Assembly: GCF_038449125.1 (NCBI RefSeq)
Contig: NZ_CP151800.1
Span: 3,072,406 to 3,136,405, forward strand
DNA length: 64,000 bases
Direction: 5' to 3'
Origin: Kosakonia sp. BYX6
GTDB lineage: Bacteria; Pseudomonadota; Gammaproteobacteria; Enterobacterales; Enterobacteriaceae
Under the pieces are notes generated by a model. The model was not told the origin of the DNA and did not search any database. It saw only the letters and a list, made by a program, of their open reading frames with translations. Below are positions 8,917 through 19,387 of the stretch, piece by piece (the stretch's first letter is position 1; each line of letters opens with the position of its first letter). Both the position numbers and the translations under genes were made by a program.

Positions 8917-10571
8917 TCCGCTCTGCCGCGCGCCAGCCATAGCACGCGGGAAAACATTTTGCGAAACAGCGGCGGTACCGACTCAACGCCGCGCCGCCCG
9001 GCTTCCATGGCCACTTCAATCGCCAAGTCCGGTTTCGACGAATGATGAATTGCTTTGGTGATCACCCTCCGGGGATTGATGGGCACGTTTTCCGGCAGTT
9101 GCGCCACGCGGTGGTAGACCCGGGCAAAACCTTCCCGATACAAAAAATGTTCCATATCCCGCGCGGGCAGCTCGGTAAGGTGCTCGCGGGTTTGGTCATG
9201 ATCGTTATCCAGCAAGCTGCGCACGGTGGCGGAATATTTTTTCCCCGCTTCATCGCCATCGACCAGCACATGCCACTCAATCCCCATTCGTCGGGCGAAT
9301 TTAACCAGTGGTTTCAAACCCGACTGAGCAAACTCGATAACTTTGATCCCTTCTGCGTCAAAATGGTGGCCGCACTGGCGCGCCAGTTCGCCAATCACCC
9401 AGGTTTCTGTTTCTCCTTCCACCAGTAACCAACAGCGGGCAAACAGCGAAGAAGGCCGATTAACGCGAATATGAAAGGTAATGCGCCGCCCATCTTCGGC
9501 GCTTAACCCGCCCGGCCCCAGCCGCCAGGCCGCCACGCGCGAAGACTCGCGCACCAGCCGGCAAACATGTTCAACAGGGGTGAGCGAAACCAGTTCGCTG
9601 GAATTGGTGGTTGTCACTTGCTGGAGCGGCAGCAAGTTCAGCAGTTGCCAGGCCACGGAGAGCATAATCGGGTGCAGCCGCGTTTCCGGGTCTTCCACTA
9701 ACAGCAGCGGGCGCGCATCGCGATCGAGATGTACCGAGCCTTTGGCCTGCAATAACGTGGAAAAAAAGCCCAGTAGGATCACGCGATACATCCGTCCGCC
9801 GGGTTTATCAATCATGCGGTTGATGATGTCGAGATAGCGCCAACTGCGCTGTTCATCATGGGAGCGACGGCGCATCAGGCGCTGGTGCGACGCTCCGCTT
9901 CCCTGTTCGGCAAAATAGTGTTCGAGCAGTTGCACCATCGCCGACAAACCGTGGCGAATCTGCCCATCGGTAAGGTTTTGTGGGCGGGAAACCAGTTCGT
10001 GGGAGAGGAAATCAAGCTGGCGCGCGGTGCTTTCCACCAGCGGCGTGTCCGGCATGCTGTCATTGCGAATGCGGCGCATAAACCGCGCATCCCGCAAGCG
10101 CAAAACCGGCGACAAACGCACCAAATGTCGGGCGTATTCATCAATATTATCAAGGGGCAACAACTGCCCTTCGGCATCAAGAAAACCGCGTAAAGTCATT
10201 ACGCTGCCATCTTCTGAAAGCTCTCCTTCATGGCGGTAAAACAGGCGATGATGGCCATCATCACCGGGTACCCAGCAGTCGGCCAGCGGGCGATAACGCC
10301 GCACGCGATGCCGACCCGGTTCGGATTCGCGAAAGGTCAAAATAATGTGCAGATGGTGTTCGCGCCCCTGAAAATCCCCCGGCGGGAACCAAAAATCGTC
10401 ACGAACAAAATGATAGAGATCGGTGGCTGGCGACAGCAGCAGCGTTAGCGCATCCAGCAGGCTCGATTTACCCCACGCGTTTTCGCCGATCAAGACGTTA
10501 TTCTGCTCAAGCATCAGCGATAATCGATTAATACCGCGAAACCCGACAACCTCTACCCGCTCCAGTATCAT
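8913..10571 (-). CDS. ybjD: OLD-family ATP-dependent endonuclease YbjD
   Basis: A 552-residue ABC-type ATPase fused to a TOPRIM nuclease. The N-terminal ATPase shows Walker A GENAWGKSS (29-37) and an ABC-like Walker B region LLLVEDPETRLHP around 290-300. The TOPRIM domain begins near 378 with LLVEGETETW and has the metal-binding DGDEAGKK further on. It belongs to the OLD (overcoming lysogenization defect) group with E. coli YbjD; its cellular target is not known. The length matches E. coli. It ends in a 3-nt overlap with ybjX. In E. coli aqpZ lies just upstream; here it is missing. Confidence 0.95.
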   Translation of the reverse strand: MILERVEVVGFRGINRLSLMLEQNNVLIGENAWGKSSLLDALTLLLSPATDLYHFVRDDFWFPPGDFQGREHHLHIILTFRESEPGRHRVRRYRPLADCWVPGDDGHHRLFYRHEGELSEDGSVMTLRGFLDAEGQLLPLDNIDEYARHLVRLSPVLRLRDARFMRRIRNDSMPDTPLVESTARQLDFLSHELVSRPQNLTDGQIRHGLSAMVQLLEHYFAEQGSGASHQRLMRRRSHDEQRSWRYLDIINRMIDKPGGRMYRVILLGFFSTLLQAKGSVHLDRDARPLLLVEDPETRLHPIMLSVAWQLLNLLPLQQVTTTNSSELVSLTPVEHVCRLVRESSRVAAWRLGPGGLSAEDGRRITFHIRVNRPSSLFARCWLLVEGETETWVIGELARQCGHHFDAEGIKVIEFAQSGLKPLVKFARRMGIEWHVLVDGDEAGKKYSATVRSLLDNDHDQTREHLTELPARDMEHFLYREGFARVYHRVAQLPENVPINPRRVITKAIHHSSKPDLAIEVAMEAGRRGVESVPPLFRKMFSRVLWLARGRAD

Positions 10572-10746
10572 TCACCCTCCGCTCTTTCTGCGCGTTTTCC
10601 CTGACCAAGAAGTATAGCGGGATGGCGGCCCGCCGCTGAGGCTTTGTAAGTGCATAGAACTGCTCATTTTTTGCAGCTTTACTCATTTACAGCCTTTCTG
10701 TAGTGTGTGCCCGTGCATTCAATTTCTGTAAGGGTTCGGGCTGTTC

Positions 10747-11646
10747 ATGTTTTCAGGATTGTTAATCATTCTTCTGCCACTGATCGTTGGCTATCTTATT
10801 CCCCTGCGTCACACCGCCGCACTTAAGCTTATTAATAAACTATTAAGCTGGATTGTGTACCTGATCCTGTTTTTTATGGGAATAAGCCTCGCCTTTCTTG
10901 ATAACCTCAGCGCGAATTTGCTGTCGATACTCCATTATTCAGCGGTTAGCGTGGTGATTATTCTGCTGTGTAACGCTGCCGCGCTGCTGTGGCTGGAACG
11001 CGCGTTGCCGTGGAACCACCATCATCAGCAGGAAAAATTACCGTCGCGCATTGCAATGGCGCTGGAATCCTTACGGCTGTGCGGCGTGGTTGCCGCTGGT
11101 TTTGCTATTGGTTTGAGCGGACTGGCCTTTTTGCAGCACGCGACCGAAGCCAGTGAATACACGCTGATTTTTCTGCTGCTTTTGGTCGGTATTCAGTTGC
11201 GTAACAGCGGCATGACCCTCAAACAGATTGTCCTTAACCGCCGCGGCATGATTATCGCGGTCGTCGTTGCGGTGAGTTCGCTAATGGGCGGCGTGATTAA
11301 CGCGTTGATCCTCGGCCTGCCGCTGAAAACCGGCATGGCGATGGCCTCCGGGTTTGGCTGGTATTCGTTATCCGGTATTTTGCTGACCGAATCCTTCGGC
11401 CCGGTGATTGGCAGCGCGGCGTTCTTTAACGATTTGGCGCGTGAATTGATTGCCATCATGCTGATTCCAGGCCTCGTCGCCCGCAGCCGCTCGACCGCGC
11501 TGGGGTTGTGCGGCGCAACATCCATGGATTTCACCTTGCCCGTTTTACAACGCTCGGGCGGCCTTGAACTGGTTCCCGCCGCCATTGTGCACGGCTTTCT
11601 TCTGAGCCTGCTGGTGCCGCTGTTGATGGCCTTCTTCTCTGCCTGA
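10747..11646 (+). CDS. lysO: Lysine exporter LysO
   Basis: A 299-residue inner-membrane protein with about eight hydrophobic segments in two repeats, the same length as E. coli LysO (YbjE). It exports L-lysine and toxic analogues such as thialysine. The conserved acidic intramembrane stretches and the [13 protein letters not shown] motif are present. In E. coli it is controlled by ArgP and ArgR; upstream there is only a half ARG-like CATTCAA, so regulation here is not shown. The Shine-Dalgarno is weak. Confidence 0.95.
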   Translation: MFSGLLIILLPLIVGYLIPLRHTAALKLINKLLSWIVYLILFFMGISLAFLDNLSANLLSILHYSAVSVVIILLCNAAALLWLERALPWNHHHQQEKLPSRIAMALESLRLCGVVAAGFAIGLSGLAFLQHATEASEYTLIFLLLLVGIQLRNSGMTLKQIVLNRRGMIIAVVVAVSSLMGGVINALILGLPLKTGMAMASGFGWYSLSGILLTESFGPVIGSAAFFNDLARELIAIMLIPGLVARSRSTALGLCGATSMDFTLPVLQRSGGLELVPAAIVHGFLLSLLVPLLMAFFSA

Positions 11647-11652
11647 TACCCC

Positions 11653-11678
11653 TTTGGCGGTAGGCTTCTGCCGCCAAA
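11653..11678 (+). terminator. Hairpin after lysO, possible terminator
   Basis: Stem TTTGGCGGTAG/CTGCCGCCAAA (11 bp with one G-U pair), loop GCTT, 7 nt after the lysO stop. The following ATTGCGTT is a poor U-tract. Confidence 0.5.
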
Positions 11679-11679
11679 A

Positions 11680-11693
11680 TTGCGTTAAATCAA
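11680..11693 (+). promoter_or_regulatory. Putative FNR site upstream of hcp
   Basis: TTGCG-TTAA-ATCAA matches the FNR consensus TTGAT-N4-ATCAA at nine of ten positions. It lies about 100 nt before hcp, which is anaerobically induced by FNR in E. coli. Confidence 0.65.
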
Positions 11694-11752
11694 TTCCCCC
11701 TCAAATTGCCGACAAAAGCGCTTTCAAGCCTCCGCACACGGGCTTAACCTTA

Positions 11753-11775
11753 AACATGTATTTTAAATATAACTT
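11753..11775 (+). promoter_or_regulatory. Putative NsrR operator upstream of hcp
   Basis: An inverted repeat with arms AACATGTATTT and AAATATAACTT separated by one base, close to the known NsrR 11-1-11 pattern. It sits immediately upstream of the hcp ribosome binding site. In E. coli NsrR is the nitric-oxide-sensing repressor of hcp-hcr. Confidence 0.75.
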
Positions 11776-11791
11776 TAAAGAAGGTGCGACT

Positions 11792-13444
11792 ATGTTTTGT
11801 GTGCAATGTGAACAAACCATCAGAACCCCGGCGGGAAACGGCTGTTCTTACGCGCAGGGGATGTGCGGGAAAACCGCTGAAACCTCCGATCTCCAGGATT
11901 TGCTGATTGCCGCGTTACAGGGGCTTTCGGCCTGGGCTTGCAAAGCGCGTGATTACGATCTGATTGACCATGAAATTGACCACTTCGCGCCGCGCGCCTT
12001 CTTCTCAACACTTACCAACGTCAACTTTGATTCAGTCCGCATTGTCGGTTATGCCCGTGAAGCCATTGCCAAACGTGAAGCCCTGAAAGCGCTGTGTCTG
12101 GCGATCGACCCGCATTCTCACGTCGATAATCCGATGGCGGACCTGCAACTTGTGAGTGACGATCTCGGCGAGTTACAGCGCCAGGCGGCAGAGTTCACGC
12201 CGAACAAAGATAAAGCCGCGATTGGCGACAACATTCTTGGTCTGCGCCTACTGTGCTTATACGGCCTGAAAGGCGCGGCGGCTTATATGGAACACGCGCA
12301 TGTGCTGGGCCAGTACGACAACGAAATCTACGCGCGGTACCACAAAATCATGGCCTGGCTGGGAACCTGGCCAGCAGACATGAATGCCCTGCTCGAATGC
12401 GCCATGGAAATTGGTCAGATGAATTTCAACGTGATGCGCATTCTGGATGCGGGTGAAACCAGCCTGTACGGTCACCCAACGCCCACTCAGGTGAACGTGA
12501 AAGCGGTAGCCGGTAAATGCGTGCTGATTTCCGGTCACGACCTGAAAGATCTTTATAACCTGTTGCAACAAACCGAAGGTACCGGCGTTAACGTCTATAC
12601 CCACGGCGAAATGTTGCCGGCGCACGGTTACCCGGAGCTGCGTAAATTCAAACATCTGGTCGGTAACTACGGCAGCGGCTGGCAAAACCAACAAGTGGAG
12701 TTCGCCCGTTTCCCTGGCCCTATTGTTATGACGTCTAACTGCATTATCGACCCGACAGTCGGTTCCTATGATGACCGCATCTGGACGCGCAGCATTGTCG
12801 GTTGGCCGGGCGTCAACCACCTCGAAGGCGACGATTTCGCGCCGGTGATCCGCCAGGCACAACAGATGTCCGGCTTCCCGTACAGCGAAATCGAACACCT
12901 GATTACCGTTGGATTTGGTCGCCAGACCCTGCTCGGGGCGGTCGATACATTGATTGACCTGGTGAGCCGCGAAAAACTGCGCCACGTCTTCCTGGTCGGC
13001 GGCTGTGACGGGGCGCGCGGCGAACGAAGCTACTTTACCGATTTCGCCACCCAGGTCCCGGATGATTGTCTGATCCTGACGCTGGCCTGCGGTAAATACC
13101 GCTTTAACAAACTCGATTTCGGCAACATCGAAGGCCTGCCGCGCCTGGTCGATGCCGGGCAGTGTAATGACGCCTATTCCGCGATTATTCTGGCGGTGAC
13201 GCTGGCGGAAAAACTCGGCTGCGGCGTCAACGATCTGCCGCTGTCGCTAGTGCTCTCATGGTTTGAACAGAAAGCAATTGTTATCTTGCTGACCCTGCTG
13301 TCGCTGGGCGTGACCAATATTGTCACCGGGCCAACCGCGCCGGGCTTCTTGACGCCAGACCTGCTGGCGGTGCTGAATGAGAAATTCGGTTTGCGGTCTG
13401 TCACCACCGTTGAACAGGATATTAAGCAGTTGCTGAGCGCATAA
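11792..13444 (+). CDS. hcp: Hydroxylamine reductase (hybrid cluster protein) Hcp
   Basis: A 550-residue iron-sulfur protein with an N-terminal cluster ligated by Cys3, Cys6, Cys18 and Cys25 and a distal hybrid 4Fe-2S-2O cluster. It acts as a high-affinity NO reductase and S-nitrosylase in the anaerobic cytoplasm. The start is the ATG at 11792, which places the first cysteine motif at MFCVQCEQ; the frame stays open upstream through the operator region but that part is non-coding. AAGAAGG precedes the start. Forms an operon with hcr 10 nt downstream, behind FNR-like and NsrR-like sites. Confidence 0.97.
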   Translation: MFCVQCEQTIRTPAGNGCSYAQGMCGKTAETSDLQDLLIAALQGLSAWACKARDYDLIDHEIDHFAPRAFFSTLTNVNFDSVRIVGYAREAIAKREALKALCLAIDPHSHVDNPMADLQLVSDDLGELQRQAAEFTPNKDKAAIGDNILGLRLLCLYGLKGAAAYMEHAHVLGQYDNEIYARYHKIMAWLGTWPADMNALLECAMEIGQMNFNVMRILDAGETSLYGHPTPTQVNVKAVAGKCVLISGHDLKDLYNLLQQTEGTGVNVYTHGEMLPAHGYPELRKFKHLVGNYGSGWQNQQVEFARFPGPIVMTSNCIIDPTVGSYDDRIWTRSIVGWPGVNHLEGDDFAPVIRQAQQMSGFPYSEIEHLITVGFGRQTLLGAVDTLIDLVSREKLRHVFLVGGCDGARGERSYFTDFATQVPDDCLILTLACGKYRFNKLDFGNIEGLPRLVDAGQCNDAYSAIILAVTLAEKLGCGVNDLPLSLVLSWFEQKAIVILLTLLSLGVTNIVTGPTAPGFLTPDLLAVLNEKFGLRSVTTVEQDIKQLLSA

Positions 13445-13454
13445 GGAGCCATTC

Positions 13455-14423
13455 ATGACAATGCCAACTCCGCAGTGCCCGTGGCGTATGCAGGTTCACC
13501 ATATTCGGCAGGAAACGCCGGATGTGTGGACGATTTCGCTGGTATGCCACGATTATTATCCCTACCGCGCCGGGCAATATGCGCTGGTGAGTATTCGCAA
13601 CAGCGCACAAACGCTACGTGCTTACACCCTTTCCTCTACGCCGGGCGTCAGCGAATACATTACGCTGACCGTTCGTCGAATTGAGGAAGGCGCAGGCTCG
13701 CAGTGGCTGACGCGCGAAGTGAAACGCGGCGATTATGTGTGGCTTTCCGACGCGCAGGGCGAATTCACCTGCGATAACGAAACGAACGATAAGCTGTTGC
13801 TGCTGGCGGCGGGCTGTGGCGTGACGCCGATTATGTCGATGCGCCGCTGGCTGGCGAAATACCGTCCGCAGGCCGATGTGCAGGTGATCTTTAATGTGCG
13901 CTCGCCGGAAGATGTGATTTTCGCCAACGAATGGCGCGATTACCCGATCACGCTGGTGGCAGAAAATAATGCTACTGCCGGTTTCGCTGTCGGTCGTTTG
14001 AGCCGCGAACTGCTCACGCAAGTGCCGGATCTGGCGGCACGCACGGTAATGACCTGCGGCCCAGCGGCGTATATGGAATGGGTAGAAAAAGAAGTGAAGG
14101 CGCTCGGCGTCACACGTTTCTTTAAAGAACAGTTCTTTACGCCCGTTGCCGAAGCCGCCACCAGCGGGCTGAAGTTCAGCAAACTCTCGGCAATGAAAAC
14201 TTTCTATGCGCCAGTGGGCAGCACGCTGCTGGAAGCGCTGGAAAGTAATAAAGTACCGGTCAACGTGGCTTGTCGCGCCGGGGTTTGCGGCTGTTGCAAA
14301 ACGCAGGTGGTTTCCGGGGAGTATTCGGTCAGTAGCACCATGACGCTGACCGAACAGGAAATTGCCGACGGTTACGTGCTGGCCTGCTCCTGCCACCCGC
14401 AAGGGGATTTGGTGCTGGCGTAA
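13455..14423 (+). CDS. hcr: NADH oxidoreductase Hcr
   Basis: A 322-residue electron donor for Hcp. It has an FAD domain (about 1-105, with RAYTLSS), an NADH domain (about 110-225, with GCGVTPIMSM) and a C-terminal plant-type 2Fe-2S ferredoxin domain (CRAGVCGCC followed by a fourth Cys in VLACSC). Same length as E. coli Hcr. AAGGAG precedes the ATG. Co-transcribed with hcp and protects it from NO damage. Confidence 0.97.
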   Translation: MTMPTPQCPWRMQVHHIRQETPDVWTISLVCHDYYPYRAGQYALVSIRNSAQTLRAYTLSSTPGVSEYITLTVRRIEEGAGSQWLTREVKRGDYVWLSDAQGEFTCDNETNDKLLLLAAGCGVTPIMSMRRWLAKYRPQADVQVIFNVRSPEDVIFANEWRDYPITLVAENNATAGFAVGRLSRELLTQVPDLAARTVMTCGPAAYMEWVEKEVKALGVTRFFKEQFFTPVAEAATSGLKFSKLSAMKTFYAPVGSTLLEALESNKVPVNVACRAGVCGCCKTQVVSGEYSVSSTMTLTEQEIADGYVLACSCHPQGDLVLA

Positions 14424-14433
14424 CGCTTGAATT

Positions 14434-14505
14434 TGCCGGATGACGCTGCGCTTATCCGGCCTACGGGGGATTGTAGGCCCGGTAAGCGTAGCGCCACCGG
14501 GCATT
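14434..14505. repeat. REP pair (BIME) after hcr
   Basis: Two inverted REP units: TGCCGGATGACGCTGCG through GGCCTAC (14434-14465) and GTAGGCCCGGTAAGCG through CCGGGCAT (14472-14503). Between the convergent ends of hcr and the DoxX gene, where such elements often lie. Confidence 0.85.
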
Positions 14506-14511
14506 TCTAAA

Positions 14512-14940
14512 CTACTTCCACGCCGGCGCCACGGAATAGCGGCCCGCACCAATAAACGCCACCACCAGCGCGGCGATAAAGTAATACACGATGCTTTCAA
14601 TCGCCCATGCACCGGTGGCATCCAGCGAGCCGGTTTTGCCAATGCCTGCCATCAACCACGCTACGACCATGGTAAAGGCCAGTACCAGCGCAGCAGGACG
14701 GGTGAAAATGCCGAGAATAATCAAAATCGGGCACAGCACTTCACCAATCAACACGCCGTAAGCGATAAATCCCGGGAACCCTTTCGCCACCAGCATGCCG
14801 GCAATGCCATCGATTCCACCGATTAATTTGTGTAAACCGTGGAACAACATCAGCCCACCGACCATAAAACGCAACAACAAGCGGCCGAAATCTTCATGCG
14901 AAAACATATTATTAACTGAGTTTAACAATGATTTAACCAT
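14512..14940 (-). CDS. DoxX family inner-membrane protein
   Basis: A 142-residue DoxX-like protein with four predicted membrane segments (about 25-42, 58-77, 82-100, 114-134). The typical RLLLRFMVGGLMLFHGLHKL start and a glycine-rich first helix are visible. DoxX relatives include quinol-oxidase partners and redox or thiol-stress membrane proteins; the substrate here is not known. It is divergent from poxB, a quinone-linked enzyme, which makes a respiratory role thinkable but unproven. E. coli has no gene at this position. AGGA lies 10 nt before the ATG; a second ATG 33 nt downstream is a fallback start. Confidence 0.85.
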   Translation of the reverse strand: MVKSLLNSVNNMFSHEDFGRLLLRFMVGGLMLFHGLHKLIGGIDGIAGMLVAKGFPGFIAYGVLIGEVLCPILIILGIFTRPAALVLAFTMVVAWLMAGIGKTGSLDATGAWAIESIVYYFIAALVVAFIGAGRYSVAPAWK

Positions 14941-15092
14941 TTGAAATGATTCCTGTTTTCATCGACTGCAACCAGACTATTCCGAACTAAAATAAAAATA
15001 AACCCCTGTTTCAGGGAGGTTCATGCGAAACCCGATCCATGTCGCAAACATTGTCTAAGCTTGTAATCGTGATCACAAAAAGGAGCGTCATA

Positions 15093-16811
15093 ATGAAACA
15101 GACAGTGGCCGCGTATATCGCCAAAACCCTGGAACAGGCTGGCGTAAAACGGATTTGGGGTGTCACCGGTGATTCGCTCAACGGGCTAAGCGATAGCCTG
15201 AACCGCATGGGTACGATCGACTGGATGCCAACCCGTCACGAAGAGGTCGCCGCATTTGCCGCCGGTTCTGAAGCGCAACTGACCGGCGAGCTGGCCGTGT
15301 GCGCAGGTTCCTGTGGGCCGGGGAATTTGCACCTGATTAACGGCCTGTTTGATTGCCACCGCAACCATGTGCCGGTGCTGGCAATCGCGGCGCATATTCC
15401 GTCGAGCGAAATCGGCAGCGGCTATTTTCAGGAAACTCACCCGCAGGAACTTTTCCGCGAGTGTAGCCATTATTGCGAACTGGTTTCCAACCCGGAGCAG
15501 ATCCCGCAGGTGTTGGCGATTGCCATGCGCAAAGCCATTCTCAATAAAGGCGTGTCGGTGGTGGTGTTGCCGGGCGATGTGGCGCTGAAACCCGCGCCGG
15601 AAACGGCCAGTAGCCACTGGTATCATGCACCGCAGCCGGTTATCACCCCGACAGAAGATGAGCTGAAAAAACTGGCGCAACTGTTGCGCTACTCCAGCAA
15701 TGTCGCGCTGATGTGCGGAAGCGGCTGCGCCGGAGCGCATAAAGAGCTGCTGGCGTTTGCCGGGAAACTCAACGCACCCATTGTGCACGCCATGCGCGGC
15801 AAAGAGCATGTGGAATACGACAACCCGTATGATGTCGGGATGACCGGGCTTATCGGTTTTTCTTCCGGGTTCCATACCATGATGAACGCCGACACTCTGG
15901 TGCTGCTCGGCACGCAATTTCCTTACCGCGCCTTTTACCCGACCGACGCGAAAATCATCCAGATCGACATCAATCCGGCAAGCCTTGGCGCACACAGTAA
16001 AGTGGATATGGCGCTGGTCGGGGATATCAAAGCGACGCTTGCCGCCCTGCTGCCGTTACTGGAAGCGAAGACTGACCGCAAATTCCTCGATAAAGCACTG
16101 GAGGATTACCGCGATGCCCGCAAAGGGCTGGATGAGCTGGCGAAGCCGAGCGACAAAGCCATTCACCCGCAATACCTCGCGCAACAGATCAGCCAGTTCG
16201 CCGATGACGACGCCATTTTCACCTGCGATGTCGGCACGCCTACCGTGTGGGCGGCGCGTTACCTGAAAATGAACGGCAAACGCCGCTTAATCGGCTCCTT
16301 TAACCACGGTTCTATGGCCAACGCCATGCCGCAGGCGCTGGGCGCGAAAGCGACATTTCCAGACCGGCAAGTGGTGGCGCTATGCGGTGACGGCGGTTTC
16401 AGCATGTTGATGGGCGATTTTCTCTCAGTGGTGCAGATGAAACTGCCGCTGAAAATTATCGTCTTCAACAACAGCGTGCTCGGGTTTGTGGCGATGGAGA
16501 TGAAAGCCGGCGGTTACCTCACCGACGGCACCGAATTGCAGGACACCAACTTTGCACGCATCGCCGAAGCGTGCGGCATTACCGGTATTCGCGTGGAAAA
16601 ATCCGCCGATGTGGATGATGCCCTACAACGCGCCTTCGCCATTGATGGGCCGGTGCTGGTGGATGTCACTGTCGCCAAAGAGGAACTGGCGATCCCGCCG
16701 CAAATCAAGCTGGAACAAGCCAAAGGTTTCAGTTTGTATATGATGCGCGCCATTATCAGCGGGCGCGGCGACGAGGTTATCGAACTGGCGAAAACCAACT
16801 GGCTCAGGTAA
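15093..16811 (+). CDS. poxB: Pyruvate dehydrogenase (ubiquinone) PoxB
   Basis: A 572-residue peripheral membrane flavoenzyme that oxidises pyruvate to acetate and CO2 and passes electrons to ubiquinone. Catalytic Glu50 (HEEVAAF) and the ThDP motif [12 protein letters not shown] through NNS (about 432-462) are present. The C-terminal amphipathic lipid-binding tail of the family is also present. The ATG at 15093, after AAGGAGCG, gives exactly the E. coli length; an upstream in-frame extension is not homologous. In E. coli it is RpoS-dependent; a CTAAGCT element about 35 nt upstream could serve as a -10, weakly. Confidence 0.97.
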   Translation: MKQTVAAYIAKTLEQAGVKRIWGVTGDSLNGLSDSLNRMGTIDWMPTRHEEVAAFAAGSEAQLTGELAVCAGSCGPGNLHLINGLFDCHRNHVPVLAIAAHIPSSEIGSGYFQETHPQELFRECSHYCELVSNPEQIPQVLAIAMRKAILNKGVSVVVLPGDVALKPAPETASSHWYHAPQPVITPTEDELKKLAQLLRYSSNVALMCGSGCAGAHKELLAFAGKLNAPIVHAMRGKEHVEYDNPYDVGMTGLIGFSSGFHTMMNADTLVLLGTQFPYRAFYPTDAKIIQIDINPASLGAHSKVDMALVGDIKATLAALLPLLEAKTDRKFLDKALEDYRDARKGLDELAKPSDKAIHPQYLAQQISQFADDDAIFTCDVGTPTVWAARYLKMNGKRRLIGSFNHGSMANAMPQALGAKATFPDRQVVALCGDGGFSMLMGDFLSVVQMKLPLKIIVFNNSVLGFVAMEMKAGGYLTDGTELQDTNFARIAEACGITGIRVEKSADVDDALQRAFAIDGPVLVDVTVAKEELAIPPQIKLEQAKGFSLYMMRAIISGRGDEVIELAKTNWLR

Positions 16812-16849
16812 AACAGAGGGCATTACCCATCGTAAGATAAGGAAATGCC

Positions 16850-17848
16850 GTGATTGATTTACGCAGTGATACCGTAACCCGACCGAGCCGCACCATGCTG
16901 GAAGAGATGATGGCCGCCCCGGTCGGGGATGATGTTTACGGTGACGACCCGACGGTTAACGCGCTGCAACGTTATGCCGCCGAACTCAGCGGCAAAGAAG
17001 CGGCCCTGTTTCTGCCCACCGGGACGCAAGCTAACCTGGTGGCGCTGCTCAGCCACTGCGAACGCGGCGAAGAGTATATCGTCAGCCAGGGCGCGCACAA
17101 TTATCTCTACGAAGCCGGAGGCGCTGCGGTGCTCGGCAGCATTCAACCGCAGCCGATTGACGCCGCGCCCGACGGCACCCTACCGCTCGATAAAGTCGCG
17201 GCCAAAATCAAAGCCGATGATATTCACTTCGCACGCACCAAATTGCTCAGTCTCGAAAACACCCATAATGGCAAAGTCTTGCCACGCGAATACCTGAAAC
17301 AGGCCTGGGATTTCACCCGTGAACGCGGCCTGGCGTTGCATGTTGACGGCGCGCGCATCTTCAATGCGCTGGTGGAATATGGCTGTGAATTGAAGGATAT
17401 CGCGCAATATTGCGATTCGTTCACCATCTGCCTGTCAAAAGGCCTCGGCACACCGGTGGGATCATTGCTGGTCGGCGATAAAGCCTATATCGCGCGCGCT
17501 AACCGTTGGCGCAAAATGACCGGCGGTGGCATGCGCCAGGCGGGCATTCTCGCCGCGGCGGGCCTGTACGCATTGAAAAATAATGTCACGCGCTTGCAAG
17601 ACGATCACGACAACGCTGCCTGGCTGGCGGAGCAGTTGCGCGAGATTGGTGTGGACGTGATGCGTCACGACACCAATATGCTGTTTGTCCGCGTGGGCGA
17701 TAACGCCGAAGCGCTGGGCGCCTTTATGCGCGAGCGCGACGTGCTAATTAACGCCTCACCGGTGGTTCGCCTCGTTACGCATCTCGATGTGAATCGTCAG
17801 CAATTGACTGACGTCGTGCACCACTGGCAGGCATTTTTACAGCGCTAA
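16850..17848 (+). CDS. ltaE: Low-specificity L-threonine aldolase LtaE
   Basis: A 332-residue PLP enzyme cleaving L-threonine and L-allo-threonine to glycine and acetaldehyde. The Schiff-base lysine is Lys197 in [21 protein letters not shown] upstream binds the pyridine ring. Starts at GTG, with AAGGAAATGCC as ribosome binding site. Lies 38 nt after poxB and 10 nt before ybjT, so likely one transcript. Confidence 0.96.
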   Translation: MIDLRSDTVTRPSRTMLEEMMAAPVGDDVYGDDPTVNALQRYAAELSGKEAALFLPTGTQANLVALLSHCERGEEYIVSQGAHNYLYEAGGAAVLGSIQPQPIDAAPDGTLPLDKVAAKIKADDIHFARTKLLSLENTHNGKVLPREYLKQAWDFTRERGLALHVDGARIFNALVEYGCELKDIAQYCDSFTICLSKGLGTPVGSLLVGDKAYIARANRWRKMTGGGMRQAGILAAAGLYALKNNVTRLQDDHDNAAWLAEQLREIGVDVMRHDTNMLFVRVGDNAEALGAFMRERDVLINASPVVRLVTHLDVNRQQLTDVVHHWQAFLQR

Positions 17849-17858
17849 GGAGAGAAAC

Positions 17859-19295
17859 GTGGCGCAGCGGATACTGGTACTCGGTGCCAGCGGCTACATT
17901 GGGCAGCGGCTGATCGCGGCATTAAGCCAGCAGGGTCATCAGGTAAAGGCGGCGGCGCGCAACCTGGCGCGGCTGCAAAAACAACCTTTGCCGGGCGTGA
18001 GCTATCACGTGATTGACCTGTACTGGCCGCAGGATCTGCCCGCACTGCTCACCGATGTCGACACGCTTTACTATCTGGTGCACAGCATGGGCGAAAGTGG
18101 GGATTTCGTCGCCCATGAGCGGCAAATCGCCCTGAATGTGCGCGACGCGCTGCGTGAATCCTCGGTAAAACAGGTAATTTTCCTCAGCTCTTTACAAGCC
18201 AAAGGCCTGACGAATTCCGATCACCTTTTAGCGCGGCAATACACCGGCGATCTGCTGCGCGCGGCAGGCATTCCCGTTACCGAACTGCGCGCCGGGATCA
18301 TTGTTGGCGCGGGTTCGGCAGCTTTTGAAGTAATGCGCGATATGGTATTCAACCTGCCGGTACTCACCCCACCGCGCTGGGTGCGCTCGCGAACCACGCC
18401 GATTGCGCTGGAAAATTTACTGCATTACTTGCTGGCGCTACTCAATCATCCGACGCAGGCGCACCGGGTGTTTGAAGCCGCCGGGCCGCACGTGCTGAGT
18501 TACCAGCAACAGTTTGCGCGCTTTATGGCGGTGAGCGGTGTGCATCGCCCGCTGCTGCCCATTCCGCTGCCGACGCGGCTGATTTCCGTCTGGTTTTTGC
18601 ATCTCATCACCTCGGTTCCTCCAACCATCGCAAAAGCATTGATCCAGGGGCTGAAACACGATCTGCTGGCTGACGATCGGGAGTTACGCCGCCTGATCCC
18701 ACAGACTTTGATCCCCTTTGATGAGGCGGTGCGCCGTACCTTACAGGAAGAGGAAAAGCTGGTGAACTCCAGCGACTGGGGTTATGACCCGCAGGCCTTT
18801 TCCCGCTGGCGCCCGCAATATGGCTACTACCCCAAACAAGCCGGTTACCGCGTAAAAACCCGCGCCAGCGCGCGTGCACTGTGGGAAGTCGTGAACCGCA
18901 TCGGCGGTAAAGAGCGTTACTTTTTCGGCAACCTGCTGTGGCAAACCCGCGCCGCGCTGGACATGCTTATCGGCCATAAACTGCCGCGCGGGCGACCTGA
19001 GCGGCCTTTTTTGCAGGTCGGTGATGCGGTCGATAGCTGGAAAGTGATCATTGTTGAGCCGGAACAGCAGCTCGCTTTACTGTTTGGTATGAAAGCGCCA
19101 GGGCTGGGTCGTTTGTGTTTTACGGTGCAGGATAACGGCGATCACCGGGTTTTGGATGTGCGCGCCTGGTGGCATCCGCACGGTATGCCGGGGTTGTTTT
19201 ACTGGTTGTTGATGTTCCCGGCGCACCTGTTTATTTTTCGCGGCATGGCGCAGCGTATTGCCAGGCTTGCAGAAGAAAATAGAGAAAAAGTCTGA
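17859..19295 (+). CDS. ybjT: NAD(P)-binding SDR-like protein with DUF2867 domain, YbjT
   Basis: A 478-residue two-domain protein. The N-terminal Rossmann fold starts with [13 protein letters not shown] and is of the atypical short-chain dehydrogenase kind; the C-terminal DUF2867 domain (about 310-475) is START-like. The function in E. coli is unknown. GTG start after TAAGGAG, 10 nt behind ltaE. A hydrophobic tract near 445-460 ([15 protein letters not shown]) may touch the membrane. Confidence 0.94.
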   Translation: MAQRILVLGASGYIGQRLIAALSQQGHQVKAAARNLARLQKQPLPGVSYHVIDLYWPQDLPALLTDVDTLYYLVHSMGESGDFVAHERQIALNVRDALRESSVKQVIFLSSLQAKGLTNSDHLLARQYTGDLLRAAGIPVTELRAGIIVGAGSAAFEVMRDMVFNLPVLTPPRWVRSRTTPIALENLLHYLLALLNHPTQAHRVFEAAGPHVLSYQQQFARFMAVSGVHRPLLPIPLPTRLISVWFLHLITSVPPTIAKALIQGLKHDLLADDRELRRLIPQTLIPFDEAVRRTLQEEEKLVNSSDWGYDPQAFSRWRPQYGYYPKQAGYRVKTRASARALWEVVNRIGGKERYFFGNLLWQTRAALDMLIGHKLPRGRPERPFLQVGDAVDSWKVIIVEPEQQLALLFGMKAPGLGRLCFTVQDNGDHRVLDVRAWWHPHGMPGLFYWLLMFPAHLFIFRGMAQRIARLAEENREKV

Positions 19296-19387
19296 CCGGG
19301 AACGCTTTTCTTTTATCAATCCCATTGCATCGCGGCGTAATTCACGGAAAATGCCGCGATAAATGCTTTTCAACACAGTGGATTGAT

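Noticed and set aside
11654-11791. N-terminal extension of Hcp
   Set aside because: It would translate the FNR-like and NsrR-like sites; homology and the first cysteine motif start at 11792.
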